In this document: positions 12,416 to 25,512 of the stretch, piece after piece
Layout: each line of letters starts with the position of its first letter
How positions within the stretch are numbered: position 1 is the first letter of the stretch
Assembly (NCBI GenBank): GCA_933228675.1
Contig: OW121742.1
Span: forward strand, 20,279,112-20,343,111
Direction of reading: 5' to 3'
Length of the DNA stretch: 64,000 bases
Source of the DNA: Stomorhina lunata
Taxonomy: Eukaryota > Arthropoda > Insecta > Diptera > Rhiniidae
Made by a program: the position numbers and the translations under genes
The notes under the pieces: generated by a model
The model's database searches: none
What the model saw: only the letters and a program-made list of their open reading frames with translations
Told to the model about the DNA's origin: nothing

Positions 12416-13239
12416 GAGTTTTGGCCAATGAAAAACGATTCTGAACCACTGTGCGTTGGTTTTCTAATAAACTGATTAATCCATTATTTTAAAATTATTA
12501 ATACTCATAGAGCTAGAACAAAAATATAACTGTCAATCATTCTATATAAACATTATTCTTAAATTAGATTTTCCTGGGAAATTAGATTTTTGTCTCGATT
12601 ATCTTAAAATAAATCATAAATCTGTCAACAAGTCAACTGACATTAAATTGTTTTGATAATGATTTACATATTGACAGTTAATAGTTAATGGGTTACAAAT
12701 TAAAGGGTAACCCTCATACTACAAAAAATTGAAATGTGAAAAGGGTATATGTAATAAGTTTATTTATTTATTTCTTTACCAAAAAAACGACTACACTGGT
12801 CAACACCCAAAATTACATTTTAGTTAACCCTTCCATGTCACGATCAAAGTGAGCGTGGTAAAAAATATTCTAATTATGTATATTAGGTCATTATATGAGC
12901 CTTAAATATGAACTGATATTGATTTCAAAATGGACTATGAACAAATGTTGCCTATAAGCAACATCGATTTTCGAGACAAATTTCAGTTTTTAAGATACTT
13001 GCATGAGACTTGGTATGTAATTTTATATAATGACAACAAAGCCTTTTAAAATTAAACAAAATCATGCAAAATTTTGGGGTACCTCCCAAACAATTTTCTT
13101 CCCAGAATATAGTTTTAAGTTTCTCTAAACCACAAATTGGCTTTTATCTTTATACAATTTGGCACAAACATTTTTTTTTAGGAAGTGCGAGTGTTGCTAT
13201 TGATGTTGACCAAAATTGGTTTATTATTTCGGGTACCTC
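12416..13239. other. AT-rich interval between duplicated repeat blocks
   Basis: Mostly unremarkable AT-rich sequence. The end (about 13060-13239) carries phrases typical of the surrounding element family, such as GGTACCTCCCA and TTGGCACAAAC. The short open frame 13064-13303 is made of this repeat and is not a supported gene. Confidence 0.4.
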
Positions 13240-13666
13240 CCATAGGTCTCACATCCGGAAATTGAGATTTGGACACAAATTTCAGAAGAAATATTGTCTA
13301 TAACAAATTTTGTTTAAATCGGTCCATATTTGACCATAGCTCACATACAAGACTTTCTGGTAAAAGAGACTGCATGCAAATCAGGGACCGCAACTGTTAT
13401 AGCTTTTATCGTAAAAGTCAAAAAATAAAAGTTATTTTTTGACTTTTATTTTTTCCAGCAAAAATAAAAGTTTTTTTTTGACTTTTACTTTTTTGATAAA
13501 AAATAACAGTTATTTTTGATTCTTATTTTTTCGAGCAAAAATAAAAGTTATGTTTTTACTTTATTTTTTTTGAGCAAAAATCACAGTTATTTTTGACTTT
13601 TATTTTTTCGAGCAGAAATAAAAGTTAGTTTTTGACTTATATTTTTTTGGACAGAAATTAAAGTTA
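13240..13666 (+). repeat. Right copy of the direct duplication, with a 40-bp minisatellite
   Basis: Same order of motifs as 12029-12415, about 1.21 kb downstream, with a few indels. The minisatellite part (13400-13666) has about seven units with GAGCAAAAAT linkers. It is abutted directly by the inverted HINE-like copy at 13667. Confidence 0.75.
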
Positions 13667-14453
13667 CCCTTCACCACAATAGGTAGAAAGGGTATTATAA
13701 ATTTGTGCTGATGTATGTAACGCATGGAAATATTTGTCTTAGACCCACCTTTTAGTATACCAATAGGCGTAGAATCACTTTCTGAGTCGATTTAGCGATG
13801 TCCGTCCGTCCGTCTGGCTGGCTGGCTGGCTGGACCCCCATGTAAACCTTGTAATCAAACTACAGGTCGCAATTCTAAAGATAATTTGATGAAATTTGGC
13901 ACACATCATTTTTTGATAATGGGACCATGGCTATTGAAATTCGTCAAAATCGGTCCATTATTTATGGTACCTCCCATAGGTCCCACTTCCCGGAATTGAT
14001 ATATTGGCCACAAATATCAATATGAAATTTAAATCAAATACTGCTTATGTAAACTAAAATCACTGTACCAAATTTCGTTGAAATCGGTCCACATTTGACC
14101 ATAGCTCCCATACAAACTTTTCTTTAAAAACGCACTAAATGAGACAAAAATCACTAAAACGCTCGTAAATCTGAAGATAATGGGAATTTTAAGTTTATTT
14201 TTTGCATACATAATTTTTTTAACAACTGTAATTTGCCTAATTTCGAGATAATCGGTCCACATTTGGCCCTAGCTCTCTTATAAGTCCAAATGTCGGAAGC
14301 AGCTTAATTATATAAGTTTTGAGAAAATGTTTGTATGGATGGCAAAATTTAGCAAATATTTGTCTTTATACAGAAAAAATAACACTTTTGACCTTAATGA
14401 TGAAGGGTATCGTATGGTCGGGCTTGACCGACTATAGCACTTTCTTACTTGTT
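13667..14453 (-). mobile_element. HINE/mini-me-like non-autonomous Helentron, minus copy
   Basis: Inverted relative of 10214-10965. On the minus strand it starts AAACAAGTAAGAAAGTGCTA at 14453, followed by a perfect hairpin (GTCGG..CCGAC, plus-strand 14417-14432). It contains GTCCGTCCGTCCGTC then four GGCT units at 13800-13833 and ends near ACCCTTCACCACAATAGG. It shares internal phrases with the 38-kb element (the 'GACCATAGCTCCCAT' stretch). No coding sequence. Confidence 0.65.
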
Positions 14454-14509
14454 TTTGTTTAAATTAGTGATAAATTTATTATTTTTATTAATATTTTCAA
14501 AAAATTGGG

Positions 14510-14765
14510 ACTGAAAACACTGAAATAACTTCTGTTTTTCTGCTCGAAAAAAATAAAGTCAAAAAATTACTTTTATTCATGCTCGAAATAATAAAAGTCC
14601 AAAATAACTGCTATTTTTGCTCGAAAAAAAAAAAATAAAAGTTAAAAAATTACTTTTATTTTTGCTCGAAAAAATTAAAAATTAAAAATAACTGTTATTT
14701 TTGCTCAAAAAAAAAAAAATAAAAATCAAAAATAACTGTTATTTTTTTTCTGAAAAATAAAAATC
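14510..14765 (-). repeat. 40-bp hairpin minisatellite, inverted copy
   Basis: About six units of the reverse complement of the minisatellite at 12190 and 13400, with GCTCGAAAAAA linkers and the same inverted arms (ACTTTTATT / AATAAAAGT). It lies just outside the end of the minus HINE-like copy, so the minisatellite flanks that element on both sides in opposite orientation. Confidence 0.7.
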
Positions 14766-16059
14766 CGATTTTTAAAATCACATCGCTATTTATGAAAATT
14801 TGGTCCAAGACTATCAAAATGGTATACTTGGTTTTATTCTCCTACATTTTCTTAAGGTTGCTTTTTTTAATATAAAATTCAAAAAATAACAGGTATTTTC
14901 GGTCCCTGATAAAACTTCATAAAAATGCTAATAAATCTGAAAATAATGACAATTTTATGTTTATGATTTTATAGTGCAATTTTGATAAATCGATCCACAT
15001 TCCAAAGAAAACCCGATGACGGAAATGGCTTAAATACAAAATTGGATATTTTTCACTTTTTATACTTTATTGTCAACAAAATCAAATAAGGGAAAACCCT
15101 TATAATTCAAAATTATTAATCAATGGAAAATCGTATGAATATCATCGTTTTAATTATCATAATGTCAGTTAATGTCGTCATCATTAAATATTCATAGAAA
15201 AACATTATAATCGATGCAAAGTGTTTATTTAAGTGGATGCTTTTGTGTACTTAATTTATCAATTTTGAACATTGAATATACCCATCCATCTCTTAAGAAA
15301 GATATAGCAAAAATAAACTATAAATTTGATAAGGGGAAACAAATATCAAACCTCTTTTTTTTTAATTTAAATCTAAATTCAAGGAAACATATTTAAATAT
15401 TTACTTTTATATTGATATTTGTAGTAAAGTGGAGTGTAGATGTAGATATAAGATTGTAAATAATGTATGTATGTGTGTACGTACGTATGTGTGTATGTAT
15501 ATATGTGTATATGTATGTACATTTCTATATAAGTCAAACTCATTAATTATTACCTTCAAAACATTTGAAAATCTATTAAAGTCTTAACTTCATTAACAAA
15601 ATTCTGTCAATATTGACACAATTACGAAAATAGCCATAATAATAAAGTCAATATTATAGTGTTGATATTAACCAATATTTTCTTTTAATATTCTAACATT
15701 TCCTAAAATTAAATAAAATTTTCCTGTATTACAAAATATATATTTTTATAGTTCGTTTTTTTTTATCGAAAAACATTCTTAGCAAATTGATAAATGATTT
15801 TACTATCGTTTATAAATGGGTTTAATTTTGAAGCTGTAAACGAAGAAAATCTTTATAAAAAGGATTCTACTGCTTTGGACCCTCGCACTCTATAGTTTAA
15901 TACTTGATATGTTCTAAGGAAAATCTTATCTTTTTGGCAATTTTTTTTTATAGGTTAATCAAGAAAAAGTTTTTTTTAAAAAAAGGAAGGTAAATAACGA
16001 ATCTTAGACACTCTTTAAAAACATTTTCAAAAAACAAATTAAAAAAAATTTGATAAACA
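14766..16059. other. AT-rich non-coding stretch
   Basis: No gene, RNA or element end recognised. A GTAT/GTGT/GTAC microsatellite occupies about 15464-15522. From about 15990 the sequence grades into highly degenerate units of the array that follows. Confidence 0.45.
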
Positions 16060-17850
16060 ATTTTAATGTTAAAAAAATTTCCAAAAACAATTTTGACTTT
16101 AAAAAAAATTTTTTACCAAAAAATTTTCTTGACATAAACAAAATTTTTCATTAAAAATTTTTAACGCAAATATTTTTTATAAATCTTTCTTTAAATAACG
16201 TTGTATCAACTTTTTTTTCAAAATTGAAATTTTTCTATAAAATTTAAAACTAAAAAAAAAAATCCATAGAAAATTCTTGATATAAAAAAAAAACTTTTTT
16301 CAAAAGAAAATTTTGCAATGTAAATTTTTTATAGAAAACTCTTTGATAAACAAAATTTCTATAGAAAATTTTTTGATATAAAAATTTTTCTATAGAAAAT
16401 TTTTCAATATAAAAATTTTTCTATAGAAAATTTTTCGATATAAAAATTTTTCTATAGAAAATTTTTCGATATAAAAATTCTTCTATAGAAAATTTTTCGA
16501 TATAAAAATTTTTCTTTAGAAAATTTTTTGATATAAAAATTTTTCTATAGAAAATTTTTTCTATAGAACATTTTTCGATATAAAAATTTTTCGATAGAAA
16601 ATTTTTCGATACAAAAATTTTTCTATAGAAAATTTTTCGATATAACATTTTCTATAGAAAATTTTTCGATATAAAAATTTTTCTTTAGAAAATTTTTTGA
16701 TGTAAAAATTTTTCTATAGAAAATTTTTTGATATAAGAATTTTTCTATAGAAAATTTTTCGATATAAAAATTTTTCTATAGAAAATTTTTCGATATAAAA
16801 ATTTTTCTATAGAAAATTTTTCGATATAAAAATTTTTCTATAGAAAATTTTTCGATATAAAAATTTTTCTATAGAAAATTTTTCGATATAAAAATTTTTC
16901 TATAGAAAATTTTTCGATATAAAAATTTTTCTATAGAAAATTTTTCGATATAAAAATTTTTCTATAGAAAATTTTTCGATATAAAAATTTTTCTATAGAA
17001 AATTTTTTGATATAAAAATTTTTCTATAGAAAATTTTTCGATATAAAAATTTTTCTATAGAAAATTTTTCGATATAAAAATTTTTCTCTAGAAAATTTTT
17101 CGATATAAAAATTTTTCTCTAGAAAATTTTTCGATATAAAAATTTTTCTATAGAAAATTTTTCGATATAAAAATTTTTCTATAGAAAATTTTTCGATATA
17201 AAAATTTTTCTATAGAAAATTTTTCGATATAAAAATTTTTCTATAGAAAATTTTTCGATATAAAAATTTTTCTATAGAAAATTTTTCGATATAAAAATTT
17301 TTCTATAGAGAATTTTTCGATATAAAAATTTTTCTATAGAAAATTTTTCGATATAAAAATTTTCTATAGAAAATTTTTCGATATAAAAATTTTCTGTAGA
17401 AAATTTTTCGATATAAAAATTTTCTATAGAAAATTTTTCGATATAAAAATTTTCTATAGAAAATTTTTCGATATAAAAATTTTCTATAGAAAATTTTTCG
17501 ATATAAAAATTTTCTATAGAAAATTTTTCGATATAAAAATTTTCTATAGAAAAATTTTATATTTTTTCTATAGAAAAATTTTTATGTCGAAAAATTTTCT
17601 ATAAAAAATTTTTATGTCGAAAAATTTTCTATAGAAAATTTTTCGATATAAAAATTTTCTATAGAAAATTTTTCGATATAAAAATTTTCTATAGAAAATA
17701 TTTTGACATAAAAATTTTTCTATAGAAAATTTTTCGATATAAAAATTTTTCTATAGAAAATTTTTCGATATAAAAATTTTTCTATAGAAAATTTTTCGAT
17801 ATAAAAATTTTTTCTATAGACAAATTTTCGATATCAAATTTTTCTATAGA
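16060..17850 (-). repeat. 31-bp satellite array, CTATAG superfamily, CGATAT variant (array C, first part)
   Basis: About 58 units reading TTTTTCTATAGAAAATTTTT then CGATATAAAAA. Its reverse complement has the variable arm ATATCG, one base from array B's ATATCA. The 5' 300 bp are degenerate; 16730-17530 is very uniform. A block around 17560-17640 holds two or three units in flipped orientation with GTCGAAAAATT. Some units near 17350-17530 lack one T. Confidence 0.95.
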
Positions 17851-19738
17851 CAATTTTTCGTTATAAACATTTTTCTATAGAAAATTTTTCGTTATAAGCA
17901 TTTTTCTATAGAAAATTTTTCGTTATAAAAATTTTTCTATAGAAAATTTTTCGTTATAAAAATTTTTCTATAGAAAATTTTTCGTTATAAAAATTTTTCT
18001 ATAGAAAATTTTTCGATATAAAAATTTTTCTATAGAAAATTTTTCGATATAAAAATTTTTCTATAGAAAATTTTTCGTTATAAAATTTTTTTATAGAAAA
18101 TTTTTCGTTATAAAAATGTTTCTATAGAAAATTTTTCGTTATAAAAATTTTTCTATAGACAATTTTTCGTTATAAACATTTTTCTATAGAAAATTTTTCG
18201 TTATAAACATTTTTCTATAGAAAATTTTTCGTTATAAAAATTTTTCTATAGAAAATTTTTCGTTATAAACATTTTTCTATAGAAAATTTTTCGTTATAAA
18301 ATTTTTTTTTATAGAAAATTTTTCGTTATAAAAATTTTTCTATAGAGAATTTTTCGTTATAAAAATTATAAAAAAATTTTTATAGAAAATTTTTTGTTTT
18401 AAAAATGTTTCTATAGAAAATTTTTCGTTATACAAATTTTTCGTTATAAAAATGTTTCGTTATAAAAATTTTTCGTTATAAAAATTTTTCTATAGAAAAT
18501 TTTTCGTTATAAAAATTTTTTTTAAGAAAATTTTTTGTTATAAAAATTTTTCTATAGAAAATTTTTCGTTATAAAAATTATTCTATAGAAAACTTTTCGT
18601 TATAAAAAATTTTCCATAGAAAATTTTTCGTTATAAAAATTTTTCTATAGAAAATTTTTCGTTATAAAAGTTTTTCTATAGAAAATTTTTCGTTATAAAA
18701 ATTTTTCGTTATAAAAATTTTTCTATAGAAAATTTTTCGTTATAAAAATTTTTCTATAGAAAATTTTTTGTTATAAAAATTTTTCAATAAAAAATTTTTC
18801 GTTATAAAAATTTTTCTATAGAAAATTTTTCGTTATAAAAATTTTTCTATAAAAAATTTTTCGTTATAAAAATTTTTCTATAAAAAATTTTTCGTTATAA
18901 AAATTTTTCTATAGAAAATTTTTCGTTATAAAAATTTTTCTATAGAAAATTTTTCGTTATGAAATTTTTTTTATAGAAAATTTTTCGTTATAAAAATTTT
19001 TCGTTTTGTTTTTCTATAGAAAATTTTTTGTTATAAAAATTTTTCTATGGAACATTTTTCGTTATAAAAATTTTTCTATAGAAAATTTTTCGTTATAAAA
19101 ATTTTTCTATAGAAAATGTTTCGTTATAAAAATTTTTCTATAGAAAATTTTTCGTTATAAAAATTTTTCTATAGAAAATTTTTCGTTATAAAAATTTTTC
19201 TATAGAAAATGTTTCTTTATAAAAATTTTTCTATAGAAAATTTTTCGTTATAAAAATTTTTCTATAGAAAATTTTTCGTTATAAAAATTTTTCTATAGAA
19301 AATTTTTCGTTATAAAAATTTTTCTATAGAAAATTTTTCGTTATAAAAATTTTTCTATAGAAAATTTTTCGTTATAAAAAATTTTTCTATAGAAAATTTT
19401 TTGTTTTAAAAATTTTTCTATGGAAAATTTTTCGTTATAAAAATTTTTCTAAAGAAAATTTTTCGTTATGAAATTTTTTTTTATAGAAAATTTTTCGTTA
19501 TAAAAATTTTTCGTTTTTTTTTTCTATAGAAAATTTTTTGTTATAAAAATTTTTCTATGGTACATTTTTCGTTATAAAAATTTTTCTATAGAAAATTTTT
19601 CGTTATAAAAATTTTTCTATAGAAAATTTTTCGTTATAAAAATTTTTCTATAGAAAATTTTTCGTTATAAAAATTTTTCTATAGAAAATTTTTCGTTATA
19701 AAAATTTTTCTATAGAAAAATTTTTGTTATAAAAATTA
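17851..19738 (-). repeat. 31-bp satellite array, CTATAG superfamily, CGTTAT variant (array C, second part)
   Basis: About 60 units continuous with the previous block and in the same register, but the variable arm switches from CGATAT to CGTTAT at about 17850, with a brief return near 18010-18060. A segment at about 18958-19070 recurs at about 19467-19570 (offset about 509 bp) with shared private variants such as TTTTCGTTTTG/T and CTATGG, showing a block duplication. Ends sharply at AAAATTAACGG. Confidence 0.95.
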
Positions 19739-21055
19739 ACGGTTCCATTTATATTCTGTCTTATGCACATTGGGGTAGGGTATTTAAAGTAAAAGAAAAC
19801 AGAATAAAATTGTTTGCCATTTTTTAACACACCCCGACTGCCAGATTGCAATTGCATTCAATGTTTGGCTTTTCACTATTTACTGACACACAAATACACT
19901 CACTTATACCAAAACAATTAGTCCCAACAGTTTCAAAAGGAAAGTGCTAATGATTTTGAATTGGGTTAATTTAACTGCTTAAAACCATTTAATAATAAAG
20001 CTCTAAAACTTCCAGACTACTTTAAAATTTTAAGTGTTTAACGTTTAACGTTTTAAGTATAAACTCATGTTGGTGGGGTTTTTGTAAAGATGAAAATTAA
20101 ATAAAATTTACCGAAATTTTGGATCGTGAAAGTGAACTAAATTGGTTTTGAAATAAGAATACTTCACATAGAAATAATTTTTTTTCGGAATTAAGACTAA
20201 GTGAGCTAATGGCTTGGGAGACTATAGTACTTTTGTTTCTCGTATTAACAAATCCTCTTAACAATGTCCATTACCTCTGAACTGCTGGTAAGTATGTTTA
20301 AGTATTTGTGTGTATGTGTGTGAACAAAAAAGACTGTGTGTAACATTAATGAAGTTTTAACAAGCGTTTTAAATGACAGCTGCCATAGAGCTTTTTGTTT
20401 TTTTTTTCAAACATTGACTGCTAACAAAAAGCACACTCCAACATGCAGCCGTTGCAAGCAAATATTCACTATTAAATAAAACATTGAAAAACTAGAGCAC
20501 AGCAATTACAACAAAAGAAAAAAACAAAAAACGCATCAACTGAAAGGCAGGCGGAGAGGAAAGCACAAACTGCCATCAAAGCTAGAAAAAGTCTAAGGAT
20601 AAGGGCTGACACTCTCAAACTATCAAAGTGAATGAGTGTTAGTGTGTGCGTTTGATAGCATGTGTTAGTTTTGATATGCAGCTGCTTTAATACTACTTCT
20701 TCTCTTCTTCTGTTAATGTTTGTGATAAAGTGTGATGTGATAAATTGCCAAATGATTTAAAAGTCAGTTTTTGTTGCTGTTGTTTGTTTATAGGTTTTGC
20801 TCTTCGTAACTTAGATATAACAAGAGATTTACAGCAGAATTTTAACATTTTTTTTGGTTACTCTGTGTAAGGATTTTTTTATTTAACATTTGCTAATTTT
20901 TTGTTTCCATTTTTGGGGCTTCAAAATAAATGATTCTAAGGATAAATGTCAAATTGTTTTCAATAGATGCGAGAAATATAAAATTGGTTTTGAATTACAA
21001 AAATTGAATTAATGGGAAAGATTCTTCACTAGCAATTTAGCACACTACTTTCCAT
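19739..21055. other. AT-rich spacer between inverted arrays C and D
   Basis: About 1.3 kb with no recognised gene. Short GTGTGT runs occur near 20308-20340 and 20635-20665. It separates arrays whose units are reverse complements of each other. Confidence 0.5.
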
Positions 21056-23700
21056 TCTATAGAAAAATTGTTAAATGAAAAATTTTCTACCGAAAAAAAA
21101 AAAATTTTTCTATCGAAAAATTTTCTATAGAAAAATTTTCTATTGAAAAATTTTTATAACGAAAAATTTTCTATTGAAACATTTTTATAACTAAAAATTT
21201 TTTATGGAAACATTTTTTAACGAATAGAAACATTTTGTTCAATAGAACATTTTTTTTAACGAAAAATTTTTTATAGAAAAATTTTTTAAACGATAAATTT
21301 TCTATAGAAAAATTTTTTAAACGATAAATTTTCTATAGAAAAATTTTGATAACGAAAAGTTTTCTATAGAAAATTTTTATAACGAAAAATTTTCTATAGA
21401 AAATTTTTATAACGAAACATTTTTATGACGAAAAATTTTCTATAGAAACATTTTTATGACGAAAAATTTTCTATAATTTTCTATAGAAAAATTTTTTTTA
21501 ACGAAAAATTTTCTATAGAAAAATTTTTTGAACGAAAAATTTTCTATAGAAAAATTTTCTTAACGAAAAATTTTCTATAGAAAAATTTTTTTAACGAAAA
21601 ATTTTCTATAGACATATTTTTTTAACGAAAAATTTTCTATAGAAAAATTTTTTTAACCAAAAATTTTCTATAGAAAAATTTTTTTAACGAAAAATTTTCT
21701 ATAGAAAAAATTTTTTAACGAAAAATTTTCTATAGAAAAATTTTTTTAACGAAAAATTTTCTATAGAAAAATTTTTTTAACGAAAAATTTTCTATAGAAA
21801 AATTTTTTTAACGAAAAATTTTCTATAGAAAAATTTTTTTAACGAAAAATTTTCTATAGAAAAATTTTTTTAACGAAAAATTTTCTATAGAAAAATTTTC
21901 TATAGAAAAATTTTTTAAACGATAAATATTCTATAGAAAAATTTTGATAAAGAAAAGTTTTCTATAGAAAATTTTTATAACGAAAAATTTTCTATAGAAA
22001 ATTTTTATAACGAAAAATTTTCTAAAGAAAAATTTTTATAACGAAAAATTTTCTATAGAAACATTTTTATGACGAAAAATTTTCTATAATTTTCTATAGA
22101 AAAATTTTTTTAACGAAAAATTTTCTATTGAAAAATTTTTTGAACGAAAAATTTTTTATAGAAAAAATTTTTTAACGAAAAATTTTCTATAGAAAAATTT
22201 TTTTAACGAAAAATTTTCTATAGAAAAATTTTTTTAACGAAAAATTTTCTATAGAAAAATTTTTTTAACGAAAAATTTTCTATAGAAAAATTTTTTTAAC
22301 GAAAAATTTTCTATAGAAAAATTTTTATAACGAAAAATTTTCTATAGAAAAATTTTTTTAACGAAAAATTTTCTATAGAAAAATTTTTTTAACGAAAAAT
22401 TTTCTATAAAAAAATTTTCTAAAGAAAAATTTTCTATAGAAAAATTTTTTTAACGAAAAACTTTCTGTAGAAAAATTTTTTTAACGATAAAATTTCTATA
22501 GAAAAATTTTTTTAACGAAAAATTTTCTATAGAAAAATTTTTTTAACGAAAAATTTTCTATAGAAAAATTTTTTTGACGAAAAATTTTCTATAGAAAAAT
22601 TTTTTTAACGAAAAATTTTCTATAGAAAAATTTTTTTAACGAAAAATTTTTTTAACGAAAAATTTTCTATAGAAAAATTTTTTTAACCAAAAATTTTCTA
22701 TAGAAAAATTTTTATAACGAAAAATTTTCTATAGAAAAATTTTTCTACAGAAAAATTTTTAGAACAAAAAATTTTCTACAGAAAAATTTTTAGAACGAAA
22801 AATTTTCTATAGAAAAATTTTTTTGACGAAAAATTTTCTATAGAAAAATTTTTTTAACGAAAAATTTTCTATAGAAAAATTTTTTTAACGAAAAATTTTT
22901 TTAACGAAAAATTTTCTATAGAAAAATTTTTTTAACCAAAAATTTTCTATAGAAAAATTTTTATAACGAAAAATTTTCTATAGAAAAATTTTTCTACAGA
23001 AAAATTTTTAGAACAAAAAATTTTCTACAGAAAAATTTTTAGAACAAAAAATTTTCTATAGAAAAATTTTTTAACGAAAAATTTTCTATAGAAAAATTTT
23101 TTTAACGAAAAATTTTCTATAGAAAAATTTTTATAACAAAAAATTTTCTATAGAAAAATTTTTATGACGAAAAATTTTCTATAGAAAAATTTTTTTAACG
23201 AAAAATTTTCTATAGAAAAATTTTTTTAACGAAAAATTTTCTATAGAAAAATTTTTTTAACGAAAAATTTTCTATAGAAAAATTTTTTTAACGAAAAATT
23301 TTCTATAGAAAAATTTTTTTAACCAAAAATTTTCTATAGAAACATTTTTTTAACGAAAAATTTTCTAAGAAAAATTTTTTTAACGAAAAATTTTCTATAG
23401 AAAAATTTTTTTAACGATTAATTTTTTATAGAAAAATTTTTTAACGAAAAATTTTCTATAGATAAATTTTTTTAACGAAAAATTTCCTATAGAAAATTTT
23501 TTTTTAACGAAAAATTTACTATAGAAAAATTTTTATGACGATATGGAAAAAATTTTATAACGAAACATTTTTCATAGAAAAAATTTTATAACGAAAAATT
23601 TTCCATAGAAAAATTTTTATAACGAAAAATTTTTATACCAAAAATTTCTATTTAAAAATGTTTATACAAAAAATTTTTCTAAAGAAAAATGTTTATAACT
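21056..23700 (+). repeat. 31-bp satellite array, CTATAG superfamily, TTAACG/ATAACG variant (array D)
   Basis: About 85 units with core TTTTCTATAGAAAA and variable arm TTAACG or ATAACG, the reverse complement of array C part 2. Block duplications are visible: the AGTTTTC-variant block near 21343 recurs near 21941 (about 598 bp apart), and the CTACAG/AGAAC block near 22741 recurs near 22990 (249 bp, about 8 units). Both ends decay into degenerate units. Confidence 0.95.
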
Positions 23701-24127
23701 AAAACAAATCTTATTTTCCCATACAAAATTCCTACAAGAAGACTTTACTAACTTTATAGTTCATTTATGAATTAGACGAAAAGCATAAATTACTAAATTT
23801 TTGTAATTTTTTTAAACATTCTACCCAAACTGACATAGTTTATAAATAACTTGATTCATATTTTTTTTTAAATTTTTCTATACACTTGAAGGATAAAGGA
23901 GCAGATACTCAAAAGAATATCTATCATATTAAATTTTAGTATTTTAAACTATAGTTTTTCTCATTTCTACCCTAAAACTTCTTGTCCACTTTCCCCAACA
24001 ATTTACATTGTTAACGCCCAGCTCAGCAAAAGCAATTAATATTAAAGCGTTCACCGACAAAATGTTTAGAAGAATAAGAAAAAATTATATGAAAAGTCTT
24101 TCGACTAGTAAATACTCTACACCAAAA
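23701..24127. other. AT-rich spacer splitting array D
   Basis: About 430 bp of non-repetitive sequence. The 66-codon frame beginning at 24008 runs into repeat units and has no domain; not called. Confidence 0.5.
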
Positions 24128-24712
24128 AAATTCAATAACGAAGATTTTTATGGCGAAAAAAAAAAAAAAAATTATAGCAAAAATTGTATATCGAAAAATT
24201 TGCTATAGAATAATTTTATATCAAAAAATTTTCTACAGAATAACTTTATATCTAAAATTTTTCATAGAATAATTTTCTTTCGAAAAATTTTCTAAAGAAT
24301 AATTTTATATCGAAAAATTTTTTATACAAATATTCAAAAATTTTCTATACAAAAATGTTTATATCGAAAAATTTTCTATATAAAAATTTTTGTATCGAAA
24401 AATTTTCTATAGAAAAATTTTTTTGACGAAAAATTTTCTATAGAAAATTTTTTTAACGAAAAATTTTTTACAAACAAATTTTTTTAAAGAAAAATTTTCT
24501 ATAGGAAAATTTTTTTAACGAAAAATTTTTCTTTAGAAAAATTTTCTATAGAAAAATTTTTATTAACAAAAAATTTTTTATAGAAAATTTTTTTTAACGA
24601 AACATTTTCTATTGAAAAATTTTTTTATCGAAAAATTTTTTTAACGAAAAATTTTCTATAAAAAAATTTTTTTAACGAAAAATTTTCTATAGAAAATTTT
24701 TCGATAAATAAA
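24128..24712 (+). repeat. 31-bp satellite array, CTATAG superfamily (array D2)
   Basis: About 19 diverged units, first with an ATATC-type arm (24190-24410) and then TTAACG. It carries both variant types in one short block, in the same orientation as array D. It may be a fragment of D cut off by insertion of the 430-bp spacer. Confidence 0.85.
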
Positions 24713-25148
24713 ACAATATTGTTTATGGTATGTACATTAATCATTAGCATCGGTCAATATCTTTATATATGTAGGGTATTCAAATAAAAGGAAATATAAA
24801 AATGGGGACATACTTAAAATGAAAATGAAAGAAAGTTTTTTGCAATCGCCTGGTGCATAATAAAGATAAGAAGACTAATTAAAATAAATACATAAAAACA
24901 AGAAAGAAAGCAGATTGCACAAATTCAAAAAAAAAAAAAAAAATGAGCAATTTAGAAAAATGTTAAATATGTGAGAAAGAAAAATTGTAAAAAATAACTT
25001 TAGAATTAATTTAAAAGAACAAATTTAAGATGAGGGTGGAATTTAAAGATTTATGTACTCTTTTTTTAATAAATGTTAAATAAGTTTGAAATATTTAAAA
25101 CCACAATTTTTAATATATTTCTGTGTTAAAAACTTATTTGTATACATA
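24713..25148. other. AT-rich non-coding stretch
   Basis: No ORF, RNA or element end recognised. Contains a 16-A run near 24930. Confidence 0.45.
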
Positions 25149-25273
25149 AACAGTGGTGGCCGAAATAATAGAAACAATGCATTTAAAATTGCCTGAATTA
25201 AGATGAACACTTCTTTGCTGAGCAATAGAAAAACTCATCCCTTAACATTTCTATTGATTTGCCCACCGCTGTT
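25149..25273. mobile_element. Short Tc1/mariner-type MITE
   Basis: A 125-bp unit with imperfect terminal inverted repeats: the left end AACAGTGGTGGCC..AATAGAAA matches the reverse complement of the right end, AACAGCGGTGGGC..AATAGAAA, over about 27 bp with six or so mismatches. The unit is followed by the TA-containing TAGG, and TA also lies next to the left end. The CAGTGGTGGCC start is typical of Tc1-like elements. No coding sequence, so it is a non-autonomous or internally deleted copy. Confidence 0.6.
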
Positions 25274-25512
25274 AGGAATATAATGTTTAAATAAACATAA
25301 ATCTGCGGTCTCAGAAAAAAAAAAACTAAAAAAATAAATAAATTTATAATAAATGCTCAGTACTTAAATTTCCAATTATAAGAATCAACAAACACAAATT
25401 TATTAAAAACCACGTCAGCAGCATAAAATTTAAATTTGATCAGAAAAAAACTGTAAATAACACAAGTTGACAAAACTAAACTTTTTGGCTAACAATCTAT
25501 CACCATAAATTT
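25274..25512. other. AT-rich non-coding stretch
   Basis: Nothing recognisable between the MITE and the next array. Confidence 0.4.
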
